Program-made: the position numbers and the translations under genes | Notes under the pieces: generated by a model | What the model was told of the DNA's origin: nothing | The model's input: only the letters and a program-made list of their open reading frames with translations | Database searches by the model: none | From: Clostridia bacterium | GTDB lineage: Bacteria; Bacillota; Clostridia; Christensenellales; Aristaeellaceae | Assembly: GCA_017547285.1 (NCBI GenBank) | Contig: JAFYQB010000113.1 | Coordinates: forward strand, 47,749-111,748 | DNA length: 64,000 nt | Direction: 5' to 3' | Shown: piece after piece, positions 8,346 to 16,158 of the stretch | Layout of the letters: each line of letters starts with the position of its first letter | Numbering within the stretch: position 1 is the first letter of the stretch

Positions 8346-9702
8346 CGCGGTTCTTTTTCCAGATGCCTGTAAAGTAGAGAATGACCAGCAGCAGCGCAGA
8401 AAGCCCATTGCTCCATACCACAGAGTACCACACGCTTTCCACACCCATGTGCAGCCAGTGACGGCAGATAAACAGCGTGGCAAACCGGAAGACCCAGATG
8501 CGCGAAGCGTCGCAGATCATGGTGACTTCGGTGTGGCCGCTTCCGCGGAACAGACCGCTGGTGGTATCGTTCACACCGTTGTTCCACGTCCACATGGCCA
8601 TCAGCGCAAAAAACTGCGAACCCATGGCAATAACGTTGGCATCGTTGGTAAACACGCCTACCACGGCGTTGGCGACCGCCGGGCGGGAGAAAAACACGCC
8701 TGTACCCATCAGCCACGCCACGATGCTGGCGGTGCCGATCCAATACCCCTTCTGCGCACGGCGTACCTGCCCCGCGCCCATGTTTTGTCCCACAATGGTG
8801 GCAACCGCTGCGCCGATGCCGTTGGCAGGCAGCGAGTTAAGGGTATTTGCCTTGTTGGCGATGCCGTAAGCCGCCATGGCGTCCACGCCGTAGGAAAGGG
8901 CGGTGGTGCTCATGAGCAGAAAGCCCAGCTGAAAGGCGCTGCTGCCAAGCGCTGTAGGCAGGCCGATACGCACGACTTCTGTCAGCAAAGCCTTTTCCGG
9001 TTTCATCAGCCTGAGATCCAGCCGCATTGCTTCGCGCTTGCGGTTAAGCAGCCACAGCGCCGCCAGCGCCGGAACCGCCTTGGAAACAACCGTAGCCAAA
9101 GCAGCGCCGGCGGAACCCATGCGCAAGCCCACCATCAGCAGCGGGTCCAGCGCCATGTTCAGGCTGATGCCCAATAGGTTGAGGAGCATCGGGCTCACCG
9201 TGTCGCCCTGCGCCTGTCGCACTGCCTGATAGAGGTTGACCATGAACAAAAACGGCATATCCACCGCAACCACGCGCATGTAGGTAACTGCATTGGATAA
9301 AACAGCCCCGTCTGCGCCCAGCCACGTGACCAGCACCGGCGTGAAAGCTTCCAGCACGGCTACGCATACCGTGCAGAAAATCATGGAAGCAAACAGGATC
9401 TGGTTGGTCATTTTGCGGGCGCGTTCTTTTTTGCCAGCGCCTATGAACTGCGAAATCAATACGGCACCCGCAACGGTGAACCCGCTGCCAAAGGTAACGA
9501 TCATGTTCTGAAGCGGCGATACCAGGTTGATGGCCGCCAGCGGCTCCGTGCCGATCCGGCCAAGCCAGTAGGTATCCGTCAGATTATAGAGAGTCTGCAG
9601 AAAGCTGTTGATCATGACGGGCACCGCAATCATCAGCATGGCACGCCAAAGACTGCCGTGCAGGATCACATCTGTACGGTCAAGCTTTTTCTGTGCTTTC
9701 AC
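8332..9702 (-). CDS. MATE-family multidrug/metabolite exporter
   Basis: About 457 residues with twelve hydrophobic segments. Cation-coupled export of drugs or metabolites across the cytoplasmic membrane. Family landmarks are 'PVMINSFLQTLYNLTDTYWL' near the N-terminus, 'VGQNMGAGQVRRAQKG' in the second half, and related inverted halves. An ATG exists at 9720 and another at 9765. I chose GTG 9702 because AGGAGGTGG lies just before it, and because a promoter at 9731-9758 would start transcription near 9724, excluding the 9765 start. It has its own promoter and is probably independent of the oxidoreductase gene upstream. It overlaps the ankyrin-GH43 stop convergently. Substrate unknown. Confidence 0.88.
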   Translation of the reverse strand: MKAQKKLDRTDVILHGSLWRAMLMIAVPVMINSFLQTLYNLTDTYWLGRIGTEPLAAINLVSPLQNMIVTFGSGFTVAGAVLISQFIGAGKKERARKMTNQILFASMIFCTVCVAVLEAFTPVLVTWLGADGAVLSNAVTYMRVVAVDMPFLFMVNLYQAVRQAQGDTVSPMLLNLLGISLNMALDPLLMVGLRMGSAGAALATVVSKAVPALAALWLLNRKREAMRLDLRLMKPEKALLTEVVRIGLPTALGSSAFQLGFLLMSTTALSYGVDAMAAYGIANKANTLNSLPANGIGAAVATIVGQNMGAGQVRRAQKGYWIGTASIVAWLMGTGVFFSRPAVANAVVGVFTNDANVIAMGSQFFALMAMWTWNNGVNDTTSGLFRGSGHTEVTMICDASRIWVFRFATLFICRHWLHMGVESVWYSVVWSNGLSALLLVILYFTGIWKKNRVRIA

Positions 9703-9730
9703 CCTTTCCACCTCCTGCATTGTTTGATTT

Positions 9731-9758
9731 ATTATACACCTGTTTGGAGCAAGCACAA
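9731..9758 (-). promoter_or_regulatory. Sigma-A promoter of the MATE gene
   Basis: On the minus strand TTGTGC (9758-9753), 16-base spacer, TATAAT (9736-9731). The predicted start near 9724 leaves only about 20 bases before GTG 9702, just enough for the AGGAGGTGG ribosome binding site. Confidence 0.65.
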
Positions 9759-9875
9759 ACGCCATTTGCGATGTAAGCGCTGCTGACGCAGCGAGCCAAT
9801 ATATTTTGATGCCGGATGCAAGCCAAAGAAATGTTCAATGACAGCATTGCCCGGGTAATGCTGAATATCGTAAAC

Positions 9876-9920
9876 ACCCCACTTGTCAGACCGTATACCC
9901 TGCGGTCTGACAAGTGGGGT
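9876..9920. repeat. Perfect 18-bp inverted repeat between oxidoreductase and MATE genes
   Basis: Arms 9876-9893 and 9903-9920 are perfect reverse complements, with a 9-base loop. The hairpin lies 34 bases after the stop of the minus-strand oxidoreductase. It may act as its terminator, but neither side carries a convincing U-tract. A palindromic operator or a small mobile remnant are alternatives. A shorter 6-bp hairpin lies at 9778-9793. Confidence 0.7.
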
Positions 9921-9954
9921 GAAATGATTATGCCGAAAGTGTGGGAACGGCTTC

Positions 9955-11724
9955 TTATTCTGCTTCAAAGGCAAACAACCGAACCGTTTCATACCCCCAC
10001 GTTTCAAGCGGCGTGAGCGTAATGGATACGCAGTCTTTCAGCTCGACGGCGCAGCGCCACAGACGGTTGTGGTTGGCGGTTTCTTCTGCAATAATGCGTT
10101 CGCTGCCGTCTGCAAACTTGGCCGTAATGCGGAAAGCTTTGATCAGCGTTTTGGGTACATAGCTGGGCTGGCAGATCTTCAAACGGTTGTGAAACATGCT
10201 GCGCGCCATGCGGTTTTCCGGTTCCGGCAGGCTGTCGCGGTTCAGGTCACTGTCCGCCACCAGACGGATTCGATGAAGATCTACAGGCTCTTTGAAGGTA
10301 TAGGTGATCTGATCGCCGATCGTTCCCAGCCAGGCATGCGCCTTGCCTTCGCGCGGGCGATCCACGCCGTCGCGCAGGGCTTCCAGTTCCAGACCGTCGC
10401 CGGAAAGTCTGGCGTTTTGGCACAGAGCGCTGATTTTGCGCTGAAAGTGGGGCAGATAGCAGTCGTCATCCATCAGGCGGTTCTGCAGTTCGGTCATATG
10501 CTGCTTTGCGATCTCATTCACAGTACAGCCCAGTTCCACGGTCATGGCTGCCGCCGTGCCAATGGCCTGACCCAGCAGCGCGCAGGTGGCCATTACACGG
10601 GTGGAACTCATGGCCGCATGGGTGACGGAAATGTTGCGGCCGGCAAACATCAGGTTGGGGATCTCCAGACTGTACAGGCTGCCGAACGGAATGCCGTAGG
10701 GGGAGGGAGCTGGGTGATAGATGGTGGGCGGCTCCGTGGTTCGGAACCCGGCAGGATGATGATCGTCCATGCTCCAACCGCCGTAAGCCACTTCATCCGC
10801 AAAGTTGCCCCCTGCGCGAACGTCGTGCTCGGTCATGGTGTATGCGCCCACGTAACGGCGGCTTTCACGCTTGCCGGGCAGCATGCCCACCCAGTCCAGC
10901 TGCCAGTTTTCGTGTTTGGCTTTCTGGGAGGGATCGTTTTTCAGATAGTCCCACATACCGTAGGCCAGCGCAACCAGCTCATCGCGGATTTCTTCCGTTT
11001 CGCCAATGGTATCGCGCGTGCCGCCCAGTTCCAGATACCAGAAGTTCTCCATGGGACTGGCCATGTTGGGCGTACGGTGGATGAGTTTGCTTTCATCGAT
11101 TTTTTCTGCCCAGGCGGGGGCGATGTAGGGATGAGGTTCATCCGTTTCCACAGCCTGCAGCAGGCAGGAAAGACCCATGGTATGACTGTCCGCCGTATCC
11201 GGAGGGATGGTCTCGTTATATTCCGCCTTGGCTTCACGGCCTTCTCGGAAACTGGCGCCAGTGAGTGGGGCGAGGATGCTGTCACCGGAGCAGTCGGCAA
11301 ACAGATCGGCCTCTACCTTATGGAACTGCTGCGTCGTCATCTGCCAGCCGGTAATGCTGGCAATTTTGCCGTCCTTCATTTCGGCGTCCATGCAGGAACA
11401 GTTGAGCAGCAGGATGATGTTCTTTTCAAAACGGGCTTTTTCGTAGAGAATACTGTCCCATACAGAATAGTTCTTGTCGGGATTGCGGTAATGGTTTTCA
11501 AGCAAAAACTCTTCCATCAGGCCGGTTTCACGGTTGTTGTTTCCGTGCGCACCGCTTACCCACATGCGGATTTCACTGGAACAGTTGCCGCCCAGCATGG
11601 GCCGTTCGTGCATCAGCGCAACTTTTGCGCCATGCCTTGCGGCGGAAATGGCAGCGCACAGACCGGACAGGCCGCCGCCGATTACGCAGAAATCAACTTT
11701 GTGAAGGATCGTTTGGAGCGCCAT
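9955..11724 (-). CDS. FAD-dependent oxidoreductase (FAD_oxidored family) with C-terminal beta-sandwich-like region
   Basis: 589 residues, cytoplasmic. The N-terminal dinucleotide fold has 'VIGGGLSGLCAAISAARHG' (GxGxxG at about 16-21). A family motif 'GGNCSSEIRMWVSGAHG' follows, and a second nucleotide-site motif 'FAGRNISVTHAAMSSTRVM' lies near residue 370. Residues about 450-589 look like an added beta-rich domain ending in 'TPLETWGYETVRLFAFEAE', possibly discoidin-like. The family oxidises diverse sugars or organic acids, and the substrate cannot be told here. ATG 11724 follows AGGAGGAAAAC and lies inside the 3' end of the AraC gene (32-base overlap). It is distantly related to the oxidoreductase at 12889, on the other side of the regulator. 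Confidence 0.88.
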   Translation of the reverse strand: MALQTILHKVDFCVIGGGLSGLCAAISAARHGAKVALMHERPMLGGNCSSEIRMWVSGAHGNNNRETGLMEEFLLENHYRNPDKNYSVWDSILYEKARFEKNIILLLNCSCMDAEMKDGKIASITGWQMTTQQFHKVEADLFADCSGDSILAPLTGASFREGREAKAEYNETIPPDTADSHTMGLSCLLQAVETDEPHPYIAPAWAEKIDESKLIHRTPNMASPMENFWYLELGGTRDTIGETEEIRDELVALAYGMWDYLKNDPSQKAKHENWQLDWVGMLPGKRESRRYVGAYTMTEHDVRAGGNFADEVAYGGWSMDDHHPAGFRTTEPPTIYHPAPSPYGIPFGSLYSLEIPNLMFAGRNISVTHAAMSSTRVMATCALLGQAIGTAAAMTVELGCTVNEIAKQHMTELQNRLMDDDCYLPHFQRKISALCQNARLSGDGLELEALRDGVDRPREGKAHAWLGTIGDQITYTFKEPVDLHRIRLVADSDLNRDSLPEPENRMARSMFHNRLKICQPSYVPKTLIKAFRITAKFADGSERIIAEETANHNRLWRCAVELKDCVSITLTPLETWGYETVRLFAFEAE

Positions 11725-12676
11725 GCTTGTTTTCCTCCTGCATCGTTTGTTCGTTCAGTTTCATGGAGACGCCTTTTTCTACCTGTGCATATTTTTCACG
11801 GTACTCGCTGGGTGTCATGCCGGTTTCTTTTTTGAAAACGCTGGAAAAGTAGTTGCTGTCCGAAAAACCGCATTCGGACGAGGTGAAAATGATGGGCAGC
11901 GTGGTGTGTTCCAAATAACGTTTGGCCGCCTCAATGCGGATGCTGCGCACATAGCGTGCAAAGGAAAGCTCGTTGAACTCTGCAAAGAGGTGGCTGGCGT
12001 AGGAATAGCTGATGTTGAAGCGTCTGCAGACATGCTGAAGAGACAGGTTCTGATTGCGGAAATCGGTGTTGGCGTAACTCAAAATGTCGTAATACAGTTT
12101 TTCGCGCGGAGTGCTGAATTTCCTTTTCTCCTCTTCTGTATTATTGAAGAAAAACAGCATTCGCAGCATGGTTTGAACCGGCGCAATCTGTGCGCTCAGC
12201 TCATCCAGATCGGGGAGATCGCTGTTGAGCTTTCCGACCGCTTCAAGCAATTTGTCTTTGGGCAGGCCGTATTTCATGGCAGCCGCACATGCGCGCTCCG
12301 CGGACATATGCCGGTCGGCAGTATAACCGCTCACGCACAAAAAGCCGACGCACTTGTTGTGAATATCCCAGATGGGGAATACCGCCTCGGTGACGCCGGC
12401 AAAACAGGTGCCGATATAGGGCGTTATTTCTGCCTTGGCGCGCACTTTGTGCTGCCTTTCTACGCAGCGCTTCCAGCAGGAAGAGGAGGATTTGATTTCC
12501 CGGCATACGGCGCACTGGTGATAGTTGTAGGGCAAAAGCTGCGGCCAGTTCTGACCGGAAATGTCCTGAATCTGGTGCAGCGTGATCCGGTATCCATAGG
12601 CTTTTTTGAGATAGGCAAGGTACTGGCGCAGATCTTCTACCAGTCCGGTGGCAATAGCGTTCTGGTTGGCAGACAT
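11693..12676 (-). CDS. AraC-family transcriptional regulator with PocR-type sensory domain
   Basis: 327 residues from ATG 12676. I prefer this over 12808 because AAAGGAAGGGG stands just upstream, and the extra 44 residues look non-coding. Residues about 20-180 resemble the PocR ligand-binding domain, with conserved cysteines in 'HQCAVCREIK', 'CWKRC' and 'GTCFAGVTEAVFPIWD'. The C-terminal 100 residues hold the two AraC helix-turn-helices ('LSLQHVCRRFNISYSYAS', 'FTSSECGFSDSNYFSSVFKK'). PocR domains sense small hydrocarbon-like ligands in known members. The gene is divergent from the FAD oxidoreductase-importer operon and coupled to the other oxidoreductase, so it probably controls both directions. 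A candidate operator lies at 12771-12802. Confidence 0.9.
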   Translation of the reverse strand: MSANQNAIATGLVEDLRQYLAYLKKAYGYRITLHQIQDISGQNWPQLLPYNYHQCAVCREIKSSSSCWKRCVERQHKVRAKAEITPYIGTCFAGVTEAVFPIWDIHNKCVGFLCVSGYTADRHMSAERACAAAMKYGLPKDKLLEAVGKLNSDLPDLDELSAQIAPVQTMLRMLFFFNNTEEEKRKFSTPREKLYYDILSYANTDFRNQNLSLQHVCRRFNISYSYASHLFAEFNELSFARYVRSIRIEAAKRYLEHTTLPIIFTSSECGFSDSNYFSSVFKKETGMTPSEYREKYAQVEKGVSMKLNEQTMQEENKHGAPNDPSQS

Positions 12677-12734
12677 ACACGGTTCCCCTTCCTTTGTTTT
12701 CTTGATATGCTTATTTGCAGTCGCATTCATGCTT

Positions 12735-12740
12735 ATTATA
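12735..12740 (-). promoter_or_regulatory. Candidate -10 element for the AraC-oxidoreductase transcript
   Basis: TATAAT on the minus strand, about 59 bases before the AraC start. I see no good -35 hexamer at the expected distance, which would suit an activator-dependent promoter. Confidence 0.4.
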
Positions 12741-12770
12741 TCTTGTTTGGGAACAGAAATGACATTTATA

Positions 12771-12802
12771 TTTTGCTTGCAATCAGGTAAAGTTAAGCAA
12801 AA
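12771..12802. promoter_or_regulatory. Candidate AraC operator in the divergent region
   Basis: Inverted repeat TTTTGCTT (12771-12778) and AAGCAAAA (12795-12802), centre-to-centre about 24 bases. It lies between the divergent AraC (start 12676) and oxidoreductase (start 12889) genes. Position and symmetry suit a dimeric regulator. The region also holds an AT-rich stretch with TACAAT near 12831, a possible -10 for the plus strand. Assignment to this AraC protein is inference. Confidence 0.4.
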
Positions 12803-12888
12803 AATCAAAGGTCAAATGTGATCGATATGATTACAATAAGAAAAGAAACATGTTCAAAATGGTTTTTTATCGGAAGGAGTATACAGCT

Positions 12889-14175
12889 ATGAGCAATCCT
12901 GCATTCATTTCCATTCCTGCAGCTCAGATCCCTGTCAGCAAAGAGGTTGATGTTTTGGTTCTGGGCGCTGGCCCTGCCGGCTGCGCTGCGGCTATTATGG
13001 CTGCCCGCACGGGCGCAAAGACCCTGCTTGTGGATGCGCAGAACGCTCCCGGCGGCATGTCCACCACCGGTATGATGAGCCACTACACCGGCACTGTGGA
13101 CAGCAAGCTGTACGAAGAAGTGCTGCATGAGAATGCTCTGAAGAACCATTGGCGCACCGGCGAGCGCAGCGTGCAGATCGATCCCTGCAACCATATTGTT
13201 ACGTGGATCGAAATGCTGGAAAAGGCCGGCGCGGAAATGCTGATGTACACCTTTGCCGCTGAACCCATCATGGAAGGCGATACCATCAAGGGTGCGATCG
13301 TGCAGAACAAGACCGGCCGCAGCGCCATTCTGGCCAAGGTTGTCATCGACGCCACCGGCGACGGCGATATTGCCGCCCAGACCGGCGCTGAGTTCTACAT
13401 GGGCCGTGAGGGAGACGGTCTCATGCAGCCCGCCACGCTGATGTTCAAGGTAGCCGGTGTTGATATGGAGCGTGCCGTATTCCCCGGCAGCTTTGAAACC
13501 ACCGTTGATACCGAAAAGGGCGAACTGCAGGCGCTGGCCAAGCAGCTGCTGCCTCATCCCGCCGGCCATGTGCTGCTCTACAAGAGCCCCATCCCCGGCA
13601 CGGTCACCGTCAACATGACCAACGTTATCTCCGTGGACGGCACCAAGGCTGAGGATATCACCAACGCCGAGATCGTCTGCCGCAAGCAGATGCCCGTGAT
13701 CGTCAACTTCCTGCGTGAATATGTACCCGGCTATGAAAACTGCTACGCCATTGCTGCTGCCAGCCTGATCGGCGTGCGTGAGACCCGCCACTTCAAGGGC
13801 CTCTACACCCTCACCAAGGAAGACATTCTGGAGCGCCGCGAATTTGAGGATTGGGTGGTCAAGGGCGCTCGTTTCAACTTTGATATTCACAACATGACCG
13901 GCGCCAGCCTCGACGCTACCGGCGTACAGGCCAAGTTCCCCAAAAACAATCATTATACCATTCCTTACCGCTGTCTGGTACCTGAAAAAATCCATGGCCT
14001 GCTGCTGGCGGGCCGCAACATCAGCGGTACGCACATGGCCCACTCCAACTACCGCGTCATGCCCATGTGCATCGCCATGGGCGAGGGCGCAGGCGTTGCG
14101 GCCGCTCTGGCAGTGAAGCAGAACATCGATGTGCGCGACGTTGACGTAAGCGAAGTGCAGAAGCACCTGCTGTAA
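12889..14175 (+). CDS. FAD-dependent oxidoreductase, first gene of the importer operon
   Basis: 428 residues from ATG 12889, set by GGAAGGAG seven bases upstream; the ATG at 12850 has no RBS. The dinucleotide fold is 'VLVLGAGPAGCAAAIMAARTG', followed by 'NAPGGMSTTGMMSHYTG'. The C-terminal FAD-contact motif is 'LLAGRNISGTHMAHSNYRVM', closely matching the oxidoreductase at 9955 but without the extra C-terminal domain. Cytoplasmic. It is followed after 30 bases by two permease genes and an SBP gene on the same strand, so the imported compound or its product is probably the substrate. Reaction unknown; family members act as dehydrogenases, oxidases or hydratases. Confidence 0.88.
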   Translation: MSNPAFISIPAAQIPVSKEVDVLVLGAGPAGCAAAIMAARTGAKTLLVDAQNAPGGMSTTGMMSHYTGTVDSKLYEEVLHENALKNHWRTGERSVQIDPCNHIVTWIEMLEKAGAEMLMYTFAAEPIMEGDTIKGAIVQNKTGRSAILAKVVIDATGDGDIAAQTGAEFYMGREGDGLMQPATLMFKVAGVDMERAVFPGSFETTVDTEKGELQALAKQLLPHPAGHVLLYKSPIPGTVTVNMTNVISVDGTKAEDITNAEIVCRKQMPVIVNFLREYVPGYENCYAIAAASLIGVRETRHFKGLYTLTKEDILERREFEDWVVKGARFNFDIHNMTGASLDATGVQAKFPKNNHYTIPYRCLVPEKIHGLLLAGRNISGTHMAHSNYRVMPMCIAMGEGAGVAAALAVKQNIDVRDVDVSEVQKHLL

Positions 14176-14205
14176 TATACTTTTTTCATAACAGGAGGAA
14201 TGTAC

Positions 14206-15162
14206 ATGAAATCCCAAACAGCGGCCGCCCCTGCGGTGGTCAATCGGCCGCCTCGCTGGAAAAACACCCTGCGCATGATGAAGCGCAACTGGGTGCTGTA
14301 CCTGCTGTTGCTTCCGGCCATCATCTATATCGGTACTTTCAACTACGCGCCTATGTACGGCATCCAGATCGCTTTCCGCAACTTCAACTTTGCGGATGGT
14401 ATCACCGGTAGCAAATGGGTGGGTTTGAAGTGGTTCAAGTACTTCTTCAACAGCTCCAAGTGCTGGATGCTCATCCGTAACACACTGGCTATCAGCTTCT
14501 ACAGCATGATCGCCGGTTTCCCCATTCCGATCCTGTTGGCGCTCATGCTGCACAACATTCCTTCCCAGAAGTTTAAGCGCACAGCACAAACCATCACGTA
14601 CCTGCCGCACTTCATTTCTCTGGTGGTCGTGGTCGGTATGATCAGCTGCTTCACCTCCATCAACTCCGGCTGGGTCAACACCCTGATCGAAGCCCTTGGC
14701 GGTGAACGTGTGTATCTGATGGGCAGACCGGAATACTATCGCCATCTGTACGTATGGTCCGGCGTATGGCAGGGCGCAGGCTGGGGCTCCATCATCTATA
14801 TGGCCGCTCTGACCGGCGTACCGCCCGAACTGCACGAAGCCGCCACCATCGACGGCGCCAGCAAGCTGCAGCGCATCCGCCACATCGATATCCCCGCCAT
14901 TCTGCCCACCATCACCATCATGCTCATCATGCGCTGCGGCGACATCATGTCCGTAGGTTTTGACAAGAGCTACCTCATGATGAACGACCTGAACAAGGAC
15001 GTGAGTGAAGTTATTGCCACCTACACCTATCAGATGGGTCTGTTGAGCGGCAAGTACAGCTACTCCACCGCTATCAGCCTGTTCAACAACGTAATCAACT
15101 TTGTTTTCCTGACTGTTGTAAACAAGTTTGCCAAGGTTGTTTCCGGCAGCAGCCTGTGGTAA
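14206..15162 (+). CDS. ABC transporter permease, LplB-type
   Basis: 318 residues, six predicted membrane segments. Start ATG 14206 is seven bases after AGGAGG (14193-14198); the in-frame ATG at 14200 is too close to the RBS. Landmarks are 'YLLLLPAIIYIGTFNYAPMYG', 'ITYLPHFISLVVVVGM' and the EAA loop 'EAATIDGASKLQRIRHIDIP'. Forms the membrane channel with the LplC-type protein that follows 9 bases later. No ATPase is encoded nearby, as usual for this class, where a shared MsmX-type ATPase serves several importers. Confidence 0.93.
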   Translation: MKSQTAAAPAVVNRPPRWKNTLRMMKRNWVLYLLLLPAIIYIGTFNYAPMYGIQIAFRNFNFADGITGSKWVGLKWFKYFFNSSKCWMLIRNTLAISFYSMIAGFPIPILLALMLHNIPSQKFKRTAQTITYLPHFISLVVVVGMISCFTSINSGWVNTLIEALGGERVYLMGRPEYYRHLYVWSGVWQGAGWGSIIYMAALTGVPPELHEAATIDGASKLQRIRHIDIPAILPTITIMLIMRCGDIMSVGFDKSYLMMNDLNKDVSEVIATYTYQMGLLSGKYSYSTAISLFNNVINFVFLTVVNKFAKVVSGSSLW

Positions 15163-15171
15163 GGAGGTGGA

Positions 15172-16086
15172 ATGAACATGACTGCTATTACCAAGAAAAA
15201 GCGTCACAGCCGAGAAACTGTGCAGGATCGTATCCTGGATACTGCTTTTTATCTCATCGTTGGCATTTTCATGATCGTCTGCCTTTATCCGGTGTGGTTT
15301 ACGATCGTTGCCTCCGTGTCTTCCAGCGCTGCTGTTAACTCCGGCAGAATGCTGCTTCTGCCGGTAGGCTTCCAGCTGAAGGGTTACACGTTCGTATTCA
15401 GCGATACGCGCATCCTGACCGGTTACACCAATACGATCATGTATACGGTAAGCGGTACATTACTGGGTCTGTCCTGTTCGCTGGCTGCCGGCTATGCTCT
15501 CAGCCGCAAAGACCTGCCCGGCCGCAACCTCATTATGATGCTTTTCGTATTTACCATGTACTTTGGCGGCGGCCTGATTCCTACCTATCTGGTCACCAAA
15601 AGTCTGGGTCTGATCAACACCCGTGCGGTGCTGATTATCCGTGGCTGTATTTCTGTGTACAACATCATTCTGATCCGTACGTTCTTCCAGTCCAACCTGC
15701 CGGACGAGATGCATGAGGCGGCCACCATCGATGGCTGCGGCAATATGCGCTTTTTCCTGCAGTTTGCCATTCCGCTCAGCAAGGCCATCGTGGCTGTTAT
15801 CGCGCTGTATCTGGCCGTTGGCTACTGGAACAGTTACTACACCGCCTTGGTCTATACCACGGACAGCAAACTCAAGCCCTTGCAGCTCTACATTCGTGAG
15901 ATGCTGATGCAGTCCAACTCTACGGTAGACTACGAGGATCCGGAACTGGCTTCCCAGTACAATCAGATGATGCAGGGCGTTAAGTACGCGGTCATCGTTG
16001 CGGCAACGCTGCCGGTTATGTGCATCTACCCCTTCCTGCAGAAGTACTTTGTGCAGGGCGTTATGATCGGCTCCGTGAAGGGCTGA
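15172..16086 (+). CDS. ABC transporter permease, LplC-type
   Basis: 304 residues, normal family length. Motifs are 'LYPVWFTIVASVS', 'YALSRKDLPGRNLIMML', 'FGGGLIPTYLV' and EAA loop 'EAATIDGCGNMRFFLQFAIP'. AAGGAGGTGG precedes ATG 15172; ATG 15178 in the same frame is an equally possible start. It lacks the coiled-coil insertion found in the paralogue at the window start, which makes that insertion stand out. A short hairpin (CAGAGG 16108-16113 / CCTCTG 16121-16126) lies in the 72-base gap before the SBP gene. Confidence 0.93.
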   Translation: MNMTAITKKKRHSRETVQDRILDTAFYLIVGIFMIVCLYPVWFTIVASVSSSAAVNSGRMLLLPVGFQLKGYTFVFSDTRILTGYTNTIMYTVSGTLLGLSCSLAAGYALSRKDLPGRNLIMMLFVFTMYFGGGLIPTYLVTKSLGLINTRAVLIIRGCISVYNIILIRTFFQSNLPDEMHEAATIDGCGNMRFFLQFAIPLSKAIVAVIALYLAVGYWNSYYTALVYTTDSKLKPLQLYIREMLMQSNSTVDYEDPELASQYNQMMQGVKYAVIVAATLPVMCIYPFLQKYFVQGVMIGSVKG

Positions 16087-16158
16087 TGGTTCATTCCCTG
16101 GTTCTTGCAGAGGTGCGAATCCTCTGTTTGAAAAAATAAAAGAAAGGTGGATAACCCA

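Noticed and set aside
9735..9765. Upstream ATG start for the MATE gene
   Set aside because: It lies upstream of the mapped-by-eye promoter, and the better RBS serves GTG 9702.
12805..15207. 800-codon minus-strand open frame
   Set aside because: Antisense to the oxidoreductase and permease, spans their junction, low-complexity His/Gly composition.
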